From Mycoemilia scoparia (Eukaryota > Kickxellomycota > Kickxellomycetes > Kickxellales > Kickxellaceae): 15,477 nt of DNA. A program made the position numbers and the translations under genes. The notes under the pieces were generated by a model that was not told the origin of the DNA, made no database searches, and saw only the letters and a program-made list of their open reading frames with translations. Shown piece by piece: positions 1 through 8,013 of this stretch (position 1 is its first letter; the number at the start of each line of letters is the position of its first letter). The DNA lies in assembly GCA_027575805.1 (NCBI GenBank), contig JANBPU010000345.1, forward strand, positions 1 to 15,477. The letters run 5' to 3'.

Positions 1-74
1 TAAAGGGGCAATCTCAGCCAAATGTGCGATCACCGTTTGTTAGCAAATGGCCACTCTTCAAAAATAACTACCCA
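1..74 (-). mobile_element. MITE family 1, copy A, cut by the window edge
   Basis: One end of a TA-flanked miniature inverted-repeat element. It finishes in ACCCA followed by TA at 75-76. Its reverse complement aligns with copy C (3533-3648) through the terminal repeat and the inner stretch around GGTGATCGC. The other end lies outside the window. There is no coding capacity, so it is presumably non-autonomous. Confidence 0.7.
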
Positions 75-76
75 TA

Positions 77-899
77 TGGTTTATCGATTCAAGCTGAATT
101 GCTTGGTAAGGGAATTGCGCCCAAGCTATGAGGAGCTCATTTGAGTATAGAGCTGGATAATTGATTGGGGGAAATGGGCTGGTCAAGTCTTCAGCTTTCA
201 CTTTGACTGTAGAGTTGGCTTTGATAGTCATATGTAATATACAGGCCGGAATAGTCTTACATACACTATGGATAGCAATCATAATATGATTATTAAGCCA
301 GTGTCTTCAAAAACTGCAGTTGGTCAAAGTCTGGTAATAAGGCTCTTTAGAAGCCTACAATGGTAGAAATAAAGGTCACAATTCGGTAGAGATCAAGCAT
401 GAGATGTGAATTAAGATGTGTCTAGAAAGACAAGATACATACAATAAGAGTTACATTCCAATTGAGGATAAAGTGGTAGAACTGGGCGATTGTTGGTCAA
501 GCATCCTTTTTGTTTGAAAGGTTGTACAGCTTTGGTCCCACATTTAACTTTAAAATTAGCAAGCAATGCAAAATGAAAATCACTCTTTTGTAAGCAGTTA
601 ACCTGCACGTCAGTTTAATATAAGACCACACAAATTATGCCGATCATACTTTGAGGTGCTTTTTATTATTCGCATCAACGCCCTTTTCTGGCGGGCATTG
701 TCTTTGCAAATTAGAGGGTCTTGATACTAGTTCAGGTGCTTACTTGTGGTCAAAATTCACAAGGCATTTGACAAGAGTGGCTCCCCAGGAATTACATACA
801 AAACGACCAGTGACTATGGGCAAACCCCGAGCATCCATTTGTGTCTAATTCGCCCATAGTCACCAGTGAAGTCTTGCCTTGTGCGTATGTTTTTTTGAA
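77..899. other. Intergenic region without a recognisable gene
   Basis: The open frames here are short, lack coding character or need non-ATG starts. The one structure I see is an 11-bp inverted repeat, TGACTATGGGC at 811-821 and its complement at 852-862, separated by 30 nt. It lies just upstream of the P1 promoter and could be a MITE relic or a regulatory site. Confidence 0.5.
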
Positions 900-906
900 T
901 ATAAAT
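900..906 (+). promoter_or_regulatory. TATA box of peptide gene P1
   Basis: TATAAAT lies about 178 nt upstream of the P1 start. The related genes L and R have a TATAAAAA box about 205-211 nt from their starts, so a long leader would be a shared trait. The leader also shares short words with R's (CGCATTCTC, CACGCC). The site is inferred from sequence only. Confidence 0.45.
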
Positions 907-1077
907 GTAGCCCAGTTTCCAAAAGAAAAGACAACAGAATCACCTCCACTCCATTTCATTTCAGCCCTTTTACTAGCGCCACGCATTCTCGCGCAGCCAT
1001 AATTTGTTCAAAACACGCCGTTTCCTTGTCGCATTTATCTTTAAACTTTAAGGAATTTCGCTATCGTATCCAAGAAA

Positions 1078-1248
1078 ATGAACTCTCAGCTTCATCTCAT
1101 GACATGCGCTCTTGCCATCTTTTTGATACTCTTCGCTGCTACTTCCAATGCCATGCCAACTCCTGGACTAGAAAAACGATTCCAATTAGGTGTTCCAAGA
1201 AAGGGTAAACTCATTCCAATAGGGAATTACAACCCACAAAAATACTAA
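1078..1248 (+). CDS. Small secreted prepropeptide P1, 56 aa, with a Kex2-type site
   Basis: This ORF is short but has a clear prepropeptide layout. Residues 1-25 form a signal peptide (hydrophobic core CALAIFLILFAA, likely cleavage after SNA). A short pro-segment follows to LEKR at 31-34, a classic Kex2 site. The remaining 22 residues start FQLGVPRKGK and end NPQKY, with net charge about +4 and no cysteine. It is homologous to L (2441-2626) and R (13491-13673): same layout, GxPR and N-[DY]-N-P words shared with R, and its 3' flank aligns with L's. A donor-like G|GTAAAC at 1205 and an acceptor at 1317-1319 would give another C-terminus ending at 1348. I prefer the unspliced reading because its tail resembles R. 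It probably yields one secreted peptide; the function is unknown (pheromone, effector, antimicrobial or other). Confidence 0.65.
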   Translation: MNSQLHLMTCALAIFLILFAATSNAMPTPGLEKRFQLGVPRKGKLIPIGNYNPQKY

Positions 1249-1586
1249 ATTAATCTCTCCAACGCGATCCTTAAATGTATGGCTTATGGGGCAAATATGT
1301 TTGAAGCATTGACATACAGGCTGGCGCCCACGGTTTTCAGCCTACTAATCCCTGGGAGGATAAACTGGTTCAAAAAAATGCATGCTGGCTCACATTTGAT
1401 GGAGAACCTACCAAATCGAAAACCTCCAAAGGCGTGACCGTCCTTCGCTACTACCATATCCCGTCTCTACTGAAAAATATTGCCCTGTATTTTCAGTACT
1501 TTTCGTTATTTATTTTGTTACTTTTCACTCGTCTTAATTAAATACAACTTCTTTCTATCCACACATGGTCAAAATTCATACTGCCT
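1249..1586. other. 3' flank of P1, homologous to the 3' flank of gene L
   Basis: The stretch 1242-1300 aligns with the reverse complement of 2383-2436 (shared ATCTCTCCAA and AAATGTATGGCTTA). A second match, GAGAACCT[AG]CCAAAT, lies at 1402-1416 and, inverted, at 2326-2340. An open frame runs about 1320-1542 after an acceptor-like TACAG, but I cannot connect it to a start. No other gene is visible. Confidence 0.5.
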
Positions 1587-1622
1587 TAGATAAAATTGGG
1601 AGTGTGGGGGGACTTTTCGGGA

Positions 1623-1814
1623 TCAGGAACTGCGTGTAGAATCCCCTGTGTTTGGGCCAAAATCTGATGAGGACCCACATTTCTGTCTATTATACATACA
1701 TTTGATCGCTATTTAGATCTTCCTCATAAACAGGAGAATACAACATGCTTGAAGGAATAGGAAACTCACCTGGTCAATTATTTTATGCCCATCTGTCAAA
1801 GCAAGCGCAAACAT
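1623..1814 (-). other. Exon-like pair conserved in both arms (left copy)
   Basis: Read on minus, ATG at 1814-1812 opens 15 codons (MFALALTDGHKIIDQ) ending CAG|GTGAGT, a perfect donor. After 87 nt an acceptor ATAGACAG is followed by 19 codons (start KCGSSSDFGP) and TGA at 1625-1623. The right arm has the same arrangement with the stop at the same place (TAA). It could be a very small gene, the 3' exons of a larger one (an acceptor-like TTAG lies 12 nt before the ATG), or chance. I do not recognise the protein. Confidence 0.3.
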
Positions 1815-2440
1815 ATCGTCTGTTCTCTAAGCTATTTTGAATAACAATAGTGCAGCAATGGTTCATTTGTAAAGGGAAATAGAGAAGAAGATTTGGCTAT
1901 CTTTAATGAGATGCGAATTGACTCTATAGACCAAAGTAATTTAAAGATGTATATGCGTATACATTAAATAAATAAAAACAACTATAGCAATAAATGAAAT
2001 ATAAAACACAAACAAGTACAACCGCAAACTATTAAAGACAAAACACAGTGACGAGAAGAACAGCAAGGGAAAGGAAGTAGTCGTGGCCGTCATTTACAAA
2101 GACATCTAAATGCCAAAGATTGATATGTGTGTAATTTTTAGCAAGATCGCTTGAATATCGACCAAAAATGTGAGAAATACAAGTTTTTGCTTTTTTACCT
2201 TGTGTTGTGGTCTCTCTGTGGTTTTTCTACTAATCCAAATAATCCTTGTGTCTTTTCAACATTTCGAGTGTATACGTTTATCAATACCCCCACGTATGCA
2301 TATATTCCCGTTTTCTATTTCATATATTTGGCAGGTTCTCGACCAAAAGGAAGCAATCTTGTACCCTCATGATTCTAGAAAATTTGGCCCTTAAGCCATA
2401 CATTTTAGACCACTATTGGAGAGATCATTTTAGTACCCTT

Positions 2441-2626
2441 TTAGGTGATATTTTGTCCTGAGTTATTTCCTTTACCACTACCAATTCTTCCTCTTCCAGA
2501 TTTGTGTGCCGGGTTCGCCCTTTTCGCTATATTTAGATTATTTATTAGGGTAGCAGCAGTCACCATAGTACACGAAAGGAGAAGAATAGCAAAGACCAGA
2601 ACAGAAGAGGAAACCTGGCATTTCAT
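2441..2626 (-). CDS. Small secreted prepropeptide L, 61 aa, with a Kex2-type site
   Basis: The signal peptide (residues 1-25, core SSVLVFAILLLS, ending MVTAA) is nearly the same as that of R in the opposite arm. A pro-segment ends in AKR (34-36), a Kex2-type site. It would release about 25 residues rich in Gly, Arg, Lys and Asn. The block GRGRIGSGKGNN (44-55) aligns without gaps with GRPRFGSGKGFN of R, whereas residues 26-43 share only 2 of 18 positions with R. The promoter matches R closely, but the 3' flank matches P1, so this locus looks mosaic. The likely TATA box is at 2830-2837; a nearer TATATGA-like word is at about 2653-2660. There is no cysteine after the signal peptide. Secretion is inferred and the function is unknown. 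Confidence 0.68.
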   Translation of the reverse strand: MKCQVSSSVLVFAILLLSCTMVTAATLINNLNIAKRANPAHKSGRGRIGSGKGNNSGQNIT

Positions 2627-2799
2627 TGTTGCTAATCTGTTTGATTCGATGTTTATATGAAACAGAGCTGATGGATGTCAAGGATATGGGGGGAGATATC
2701 GATAAGGTGCGAACGAGTGGCGTGGTTTTTGAGAATGCGATCAACGTACTGTGATGTTTAAAGAGAATGATTTTTTAGGAGAGGGGAAACTGGACAGCC

Positions 2800-3150
2800 T
2801 TGACAAATGTGGCTGGAATCATGCGGCACTTTTTATACCCAATTCCAATCCCAGGCTGTTCATGCCACATTGTCACTATTCCCATGGATAAATACAGTAG
2901 AATAGCAGTGGGGGTACTACTAAGATGCATCTATGAAATGTCTTTGGAAATGGATATCTCTCTATTATCGCCACCTTTCTTATTGCCGTTGTATATTAAA
3001 AAGAATAAAGACATAAAACAGGACAGTGTGGACAAAGGACCTTCCATCCATCCACAGATCATCCCTTCTTTCCTTGCTTTTAAGAGCCATATGCTGTTTC
3101 TCTTTGGCATTGATCAAAGACAAATCTTCATATTTGAACCAGTTTCATAA
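2800..3150 (+). CDS. Conserved 116-codon ORF divergent from peptide gene L (left copy)
   Basis: The ORF runs away from gene L and overlaps its likely promoter. The mirror copy (12967-13317, minus) is the same length with no indel and no stop. I count about 13 base differences, of which about 7 are silent and 6 change the residue (for example P to L, D to G, M to T). Silent changes are more than expected for neutral drift, so it may be translated, although a transition bias would also favour silent changes. The product would be hydrophobic with many Ile, Leu and Pro residues. No family is recognised, and I see no signal peptide or catalytic motif. It may equally be promoter DNA that happens to stay open. 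Confidence 0.3.
   Translation: MTNVAGIMRHFLYPIPIPGCSCHIVTIPMDKYSRIAVGVLLRCIYEMSLEMDISLLSPPFLLPLYIKKNKDIKQDSVDKGPSIHPQIIPSFLAFKSHMLFLFGIDQRQIFIFEPVS
2830..2837 (-). promoter_or_regulatory. TATA box of peptide gene L
   Basis: On minus it reads TATAAAAA, about 205 nt upstream of the L start codon. It is identical to the box in the mirror position before R (13280-13287). It lies inside the opposing 116-codon ORF. Confidence 0.45.
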
Positions 3151-3429
3151 ACAAGAGCCGAAATGAGTCTACACGAACATTACACGTGCTTATTTTAGTG
3201 AACTCGCTACAACTACACGATATATTAAATGAAATAATGAGCGGCGCAATTCTTTAAACAAAGAAGTTTCCTTTTTGGTTCCCGGATAACTCGCAAGAAA
3301 AAGGGGACGACTCTTTATACATAAAGATCGAGTATTTATGTTTATTAATTTTTAATAAAAGCCAACGTGGAAGTTAAATCACTTAGAAATAAGTTGTAAA
3401 GAAAATTAACCGAGTCAACATATAATATA

Positions 3430-3530
3430 TGGCCAATAATTTTTGAAAGGTGTTAGATTATAGGGGCAATCATAGCCAAATGGATGTCCAGCTTTACTAA
3501 TAAACTTTACCTTTCAAAAATTATTACCCA
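3430..3530. mobile_element. MITE family 1, copy B (101 bp)
   Basis: Starts TGGCCAATAATTTTTGAA and ends TTCAAAAATTATTACCCA, imperfect terminal inverted repeats. It is flanked by TA at 3428-3429 and TA at 3531-3532. TA flanks and small size fit Tc1/mariner-type MITEs. Its left end is exactly where the homology between the two large arms stops. Confidence 0.8.
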
Positions 3531-3532
3531 TA

Positions 3533-3648
3533 TGGGTGACTATTTTTGAAGGGTGACCATTTACTAACAGATGGTGATCGCTCATTTGGCTGTAGTTCCC
3601 CCTTTAATCGTTGGCCACCAAAAGTCACCCTTCAAAAATTATGATCCA
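3533..3648. mobile_element. MITE family 1, copy C (116 bp)
   Basis: Starts TGGGTGACTATTTTTGAAGG and ends TCACCCTTCAAAAATTATGA plus TCCA, with TA at 3649-3650. It shares its left TA with the right end of copy B, so the two elements sit back to back with no other base between them. It is the best-preserved copy and the reference for A and E. Confidence 0.82.
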
Positions 3649-3650
3649 TA

Positions 3651-4227
3651 TGGTCAAATTTCGCTAGTGGTGAGGTGCAAAATAGACAGAAATGGGACCT
3701 TGCATTATTGTCCGATCTAAAGCCTTTTGCTATTCAAATCCTGGGGACCTATTTGTTATCAAAAACCCTCTGAATTCTGGCCATATTCTTACAAACATGA
3801 GTTGAGAGTGTTTGGAGAATTTCTAACAATGCATTTTAGATATATCAACTTGCATTGAAAAGAAAACTTTATGCTATTATGTCATGGCGATGAGAACATT
3901 ATACATACACAAATCGAGAAAAAATGATTGAATTCATGGATTTTTTAAAAATCTATCAAAGCATATCATTACTTAGGATCCACATATCAACACACACACA
4001 CAAAAGAATGGCAGAAAATCAAGTATCAATAGCATAAGTCGAGCCATACAATGCGGTAATCGTTTTACTTGTATTTTAGATATTCGTAGTCTTTGAATTG
4101 TCACGATGTGGAGTGAAAGATCTCTCCACATAATTTTTGATATATGCTTGTTAGGTGTATAGCAAACCGTCAACTCGACAGAACAATCAGAATGAGAGAA
4201 AACTTTGGTTTGTTTGAGTGTATACGA
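3651..4227. other. Intergenic region upstream of G1
   Basis: No convincing gene on either strand. I note a short CA run (about 3989-4003) and a 7-bp hairpin TGTGGAG/CTCCACA at 4107-4130, about 100 nt upstream of the G1 TATA box. Confidence 0.5.
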
Positions 4228-4235
4228 TATAAATA
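4228..4235 (+). promoter_or_regulatory. TATA box of G1
   Basis: TATAAATA lies 144 nt upstream of the G1 start codon, nearly the same distance as in G3. The leader is rich in A, T and C and ends in AAAAACA before ATG. Confidence 0.5.
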
Positions 4236-4371
4236 CTTGCAAAAATCTACTACAAAAGACAAATTTCCTTATCAGTTTACATTTTTCTCTAAAAACACAT
4301 ATTTACATATATATACCTATTATTTTATTATTTTGAACAATCTTTACAAAATACAATCTTACCCAAAAACA

Positions 4372-4930
4372 ATGTCGAGTTTTGATATCAGCGTAAGCAA
4401 AGCTAATACTCTTGAAATTCACTTTAATTATCAGCAAGATAATATGGATGACAAGAGAAAGCTAATCGAGTTGTCAAGAATTGGACCTGAAAGTTCCTCA
4501 GATGGTTCAAGAATCATTGATACAATCGTCTCTCCTGTTGAAAATGTAAGGCCATAATACCGGTATTGCAATAAACATTGGACATATATTATGTCTTTAT
4601 ATATAAACAGCCAATAACCTTGTTACTTTTCAAATACATATATAGGCGACAAATATTGAATTCAAAATCAGAGAAGATGGAACATCCCAGTCCAAGACCT
4701 TGTGCATTCTTAAAAATATAAAAAGCATTACTCCATCAATAATGCAGGAGTTCCGTGAAATATTCATCGGCCAAGGTGTTGGTGATCTTAGTGTGAGACT
4801 TAAGAATCATGTTGGTGGTAATGTTGTACATACTGAAGAACCTAGTAATCCCGACTCTGGTGCCAGCGGTGATGACGAAAAGAAGGACGGAAGAGCCAGG
4901 AGATTCTTCAGAAAGATCTGCTGTGCTTAA
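4372..4930 (+). CDS. G1, orphan two-exon protein, 152 aa, with basic Cys-Cys tail
   Basis: Exon 1 is 4372-4545 (58 codons) and exon 2 is 4646-4930 (94 codons and a stop). The 100-nt intron is phase 0, with donor GTAAGG and acceptor ATATAG. I chose the first ATG after the TATA box. Residues 12-20 (NTLEIHFNY) look like a beta strand, followed by a charged KRKLIELSRIG segment that matches the layout of G2 and G3. Exon 2 carries SQSKTLCILKNIKSI, a probable helix, then an acidic linker (DSGASGDDEKKDG) and a very basic end, RARRFFRKICCA. The tail aligns with out-of-frame codons of G4. There is no signal peptide, so it is probably intracellular. The basic Cys-Cys end could attach to membranes by lipidation, but it is not a CaaX box. 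I recognise no domain. Confidence 0.8.
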
Positions 4931-5450
4931 TATATTTATTGGACTGGCCGTTAATACCGTACCTGTAAAATCTATTTTGATTTTATAGTATTAGAAGAGA
5001 TTTTAAATGATTTATTGTTGAACCAACTTTGATATCTAAGGATATCACCAACTAAAAAGTACATGATGTACGTTATAAGAGCTTTTTATTTTTAAAATAG
5101 CTAAAGAATAAAGGATAATAAACTATGAAAAATTATAGTAATAATAAGTCATGTACTTCTAAGAGCAAATAGAAAAGATAATAGCTAGTACATGTCTTTG
5201 GCTAAAAAACAAGAAAAGGTAAAAAGATGTGTTGTAATATAATCACCAGCAACTTATGACACATACCATACAGCGGGTATTTGTGTTTACCCTAAGGTGC
5301 TCAGACTCCAAAGCCACAAGGCAGGTATTTTGATTGTTCACCATGTATATATATCATCATGTATGAGATGCGTGTTATCACAGGGAGCTCCACCCTCAAG
5401 CAGATATCCCGCACTATCTGGATCGTTCGTAAAAGAATTGGTACTGTATC
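4931..5450. other. Intergenic region between G1 and the 5S gene
   Basis: AT-rich 3' flank of G1. It holds a hairpin TGATATC/GATATCA (5030-5047) and GTACATGATGTAC (5058-5070). An open frame at 5297-5485 has no start of quality and no recognisable features. Confidence 0.5.
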
Positions 5451-5561
5451 ATGATGAGTTATTCTTTAATAGTCTTATTACTTAGTTTTCTGGTTATACT
5501 TTTCATTCCCACAATAATTAGTTCAAGTTCTCCTTTTGCAGTTAAACGATGCAACTTTTAA
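5451..5561 (+). CDS. Possible tiny secreted peptide ORF, 36 codons
   Basis: ATG at 5451 (a second at 5454) opens a strongly hydrophobic stretch, SLIVLLLSFLVILFIPTII, with the shape of a signal peptide. SSSSPFAVKR follows, and only CNF after the KR. The layout echoes the P1/L/R prepropeptides, but the part after the dibasic site is only three residues. CTCCTTTTGCAG inside it also looks like a splice acceptor, so this may be the start of a truncated gene, an intron end or chance. No nearby TATA box is obvious. Confidence 0.22.
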   Translation: MMSYSLIVLLLSFLVILFIPTIISSSSPFAVKRCNF

Positions 5562-5710
5562 ACAGTGGGTATCACAATATCAATAAATTTAATAAAAAAT
5601 GAATAAGTGTGAATATTATTTATAAGGAGCACTTCGTAAGTGAGATATAAAAAAACGGATGTGTTGCTTTTTTCAAAGATTAATCAGTTTTTAGTATAAT
5701 AAAATCACGC

Positions 5711-5715
5711 AAAAA
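5711..5715 (-). terminator. RNA polymerase III terminator of the 5S gene
   Basis: On minus this is a run of five T directly after the 3' end of the 5S rRNA, as expected for Pol III termination. Confidence 0.75.
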
Positions 5716-5831
5716 GTTGCTGCACCCGGTATTCGCGCATGGTCCCCCACTGCACTACTAACCGGGCCATCACGAGCTTAACTGCGATGATCGAACGGGT
5801 ATCGGTGTGATCTCGTGTGAATGGCCGCAAC
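5716..5831 (-). rRNA. 5S ribosomal RNA
   Basis: Read on minus, it begins GTTGCGGCCATTCACACGAG and ends in the complementary GCAGCAAC that closes helix I. The length is 116 nt, or up to 120 nt if AA and TT on the ends pair. Inside are the hallmarks of fungal 5S: CCCGTTCGATCA, box A AGTTAAGCTCGTG, and the box C region AGTAGTGCAGTGGGGGACCA followed by TGCGCGAA. It is a single copy, not in an rDNA repeat, as is common in filamentous fungi with dispersed 5S genes. It lies antisense to G1 and G2. Intact helices and a T-run suggest it is functional. Confidence 0.93.
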
Positions 5832-5833
5832 TT

Positions 5834-6323
5834 GGCCAGTGAAAAATTCTTTATGATTTATTCCAAACTGTTTTGTGATTAAATTAAATTACAATTAAAG
5901 AAACTCAATTCTTTTTTATTTAATTCACCTGTTTTACTTTGCCATCCTATTTCTATGCTAATAATTACGATTAAAAAATATCGCATTTCACTATTATTTG
6001 GTGGTTTATCATTGTTATTCTTTTTTAACAATAATCAATTTTCCACAATTATAGCAGCTTTAATATTGGAGTTATATTTTCTGAAGAATTCCGAGTAGTT
6101 TGATTATTTGTTTTTACATCAGTGAGAATATTATAGAAAATACAAATGTAGCATACTCATAAAAATCTTTGAATTTGAGTATATTTACAAAGAACTTACT
6201 CTATATTCTTGAGTATATAGCAATGCTACTTTGATATAAATCTAACATAAAAAGAAGGATGTCCTCTTAAACTGTTACCCAACTAAACGTTTTAACCACC
6301 CAAACACATATCTAGATGGGCCT
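5834..6323. other. AT-rich intergenic region between 5S and G2
   Basis: No gene seen. It contains a possible 100-bp MITE at 6139-6238, annotated separately. Confidence 0.5.
6139..6238. repeat. Inverted-repeat element, possible MITE
   Basis: The left end ATACAAATGTAGCATACTCA and the reverse complement of the right end (ATATCAAAGTAGCAT, then ATACTCA after a short insertion) match well. The structure is about 100 bp, AT-rich and non-coding, which fits a miniature transposon. I see no second copy in the window and no clear target duplication. Confidence 0.4.
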
Positions 6324-6340
6324 TATAAAATATATAAATA
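6324..6340 (+). promoter_or_regulatory. TATA box of G2
   Basis: TATAAAATATATAAATA lies 110-126 nt upstream of the G2 ATG. A 9-codon upstream ORF (ATG at 6346) lies between it and the start, which could lower translation. Confidence 0.45.
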
Positions 6341-6449
6341 TCAACATGAATTCTATCAATTTATTAATACAATAAATATCTTTTTTATTTTGAACTTGAA
6401 TCATGTGTCTAGTATAAAATCAACCCACAACTTTTCCAACAAGAATAAT

Positions 6450-6970
6450 ATGACTGACCAACACTCTGACACTCTTTTTGTTTTAGATGACAGCACCAAT
6501 GCTGGTTCCTCCAAACACGATATTTCATTTACTATCAAAGCTGAGTATGGTATTAATTCATCCCAAAAATATTTGAACAAAGAGATTTTATGGGCATTCA
6601 AATGGTCCCAAAATGATCAAAGTGATGACCTGATCCCTCCCCAGAACGTAGGTAACTTCATTTCTTCTTTTATTAAATAATTTAAACCACATATATACTA
6701 ATAAACATACACCCACACTCAAATCCACTAACACAAAATATTGATCTGTGAACTATATTTGTTCTGTAGCATCAAGAAATAGGCAGAATTTTTGTTATCA
6801 CATCATTCTGTTGTAGCAATTATCCTATTCTTCAAACATGTCAGCGGCATTTTGCTTCATTTCGTCAATTGATTGAATGTATCAATCATCTCATTGAGTT
6901 CATTCAGGAATTTCATTATGGTACTACTATGCTTCCTGAAGAAAAGTTTGTGAAAACAGCTATTAATTAA
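6450..6970 (+). CDS. G2, orphan two-exon protein, 132 aa, likely cut short by a stop
   Basis: Exon 1 is 6450-6647 (66 codons) and exon 2 is 6770-6970. The 122-nt intron is phase 0, with donor GTAGGT, branch-like CACTAAC and acceptor TGTAG. It is a paralog of G3: exon 1 has exactly the same length and aligns ungapped with identities at N36, Q39, K44-E45, L47 and F50. Exon 2 shares the pattern LQ-x(5)-[YF]-x(2)-[IF]-x(2)-LI-x(2)-[LI]-x(2)-L. The frame ends in TAA at 6968-6970, in the middle of the helix that continues in G3. Reading on, it stays open for 39 more codons to TGA at 7088-7090, with a basic Ser/Lys-rich end (SSSRKKIVGKQLKKG). So it is either a recent nonsense allele or a truncated functional protein. 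No known domain or signal peptide. Confidence 0.65.
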
Positions 6971-7090
6971 GTTCTTTCATACAAGGATGGTTCTGAGTAC
7001 CAGCAAACAAATACGTTGTCACCCAATCCTTCTCCCAAATATTCGTCTTCGAGGAAAAAGATAGTTGGGAAACAACTCAAAAAAGGCTGA
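6971..7090 (+). pseudogene. Open extension of G2 beyond its in-frame stop
   Basis: There are 39 sense codons after the TAA, beginning VLSYKDGSEYQQ and ending in a basic tail before TGA. Charge and length resemble the C-terminal ends of the paralogs. This suggests it was once translated, with the stop arising by a single change. Confidence 0.5.
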
Positions 7091-7869
7091 AAGAAAATAT
7101 GTCACTTTATGGGGTTTGGGCCAAATAAAACATGTCTCTCCTTATGTTGAGAGTAAAGAATAGCATTGTAGTGGATTAGTCTTATTATTTTGTTAAATGC
7201 AGATCTATGTATTATTCATGATGTTTATTTTATAGTTAAAGCCATCACTTTTGTTGATTTGTTTATACAATCCACTTTTAAAAATAATATCATCCTATAC
7301 ATTCCATAAAACAATTTGTATTTGCTAAAAAGCTATTTTGTTATTTTTGTATTTATTTTCCTGACAGTTAGGTTGACAGCATAATGTAAATGTAATTTTA
7401 TAGTATTATAATACTTGTAAAGTTATTTATTAGTGCTCCAGTTTTCAAAATACTTTGTTGTAAAGTATTAATAAATTGCTGCTATTTAAAATGCCAATTA
7501 CTTTGTAATTAAATTAAATGTGTGTTAATAATAACTTAATGGTTTGTGGGCTGTATAAACAAATAGTATTCTTGACGCTACCTTTGAATGTGATCATTGA
7601 GATTGAGAAGCTCTGATGGGGTGGCGATTAGAGAAAGAGAGTGACCACACATTGATAAAATAATTTACTCAAAAATTGTACTCGCTCATGATACAAAGAA
7701 AACTATAACATATGTGTATGAATCTTGTTCTCAATATAGTATAGCAAAGTGGGAAGTTATTGAGCAACTCAGTCTATCAATCACTCAAGCAAAAATTTGC
7801 GTACAACATCTTCTAGACACTGCCAAACACTAAGCAACAGCACTAATAAATTATATTCTTTTTGAATGC
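7091..7869. other. Intergenic region between G2 and G3 with small palindromes
   Basis: No gene seen. The palindromes AGTATTATAATACT (7402-7415) and AATACTTT-GTTGT-AAAGTATT (7449-7469) share a core and could be remains of a small inverted-repeat element or of RNA 3' structures. Confidence 0.5.
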
Positions 7870-7877
7870 TATATAAA
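7870..7877 (+). promoter_or_regulatory. TATA box of G3
   Basis: TATATAAA lies 144 nt upstream of the G3 ATG, the same distance as in G1. Confidence 0.5.
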
Positions 7878-8013
7878 CCCAGTATTTTACCAATAATTGC
7901 TAAAAATTAAGTTGTTTTTAAACTACATTTTTCACAACCCTACTATTATTTTTGAACATAACTCAAACATACTACCTCTACAACAAACCTTCTTGTTCTC
8001 TTTTTTAACGGAA

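Larger units (their letters stand above)
1587..3430 (+). repeat. Left arm of a large inverted repeat
   Basis: The reverse complement of this stretch matches 12688-14640 over most of its length. The blocks about 1620-2300 and 2560-3430 look about 95% identical by eye with few indels. The block about 2300-2560, which covers the mature part and 3' flank of gene L, is diverged or replaced. The inner edge coincides with the TA in front of MITE copy B. The outer edge fades near 1565-1590. Because the arm contains genes, it looks like an inverted segmental duplication rather than a transposon terminus. Confidence 0.93.

Noticed and set aside
651..848. Open frame with Cys-rich start on plus
   Set aside because: It starts at TTG, has no ATG early in the frame, and has no promoter or homology support.
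879..1208. 109-codon frame overlapping P1
   Set aside because: It is in another frame over the P1 promoter and gene. P1 has a signal peptide, a KR site and paralogs, so this is a shadow.
2151..2461. Three overlapping hydrophobic frames on plus
   Set aside because: AT-rich 3' flank of gene L, with non-ATG starts, and not conserved in the right arm.
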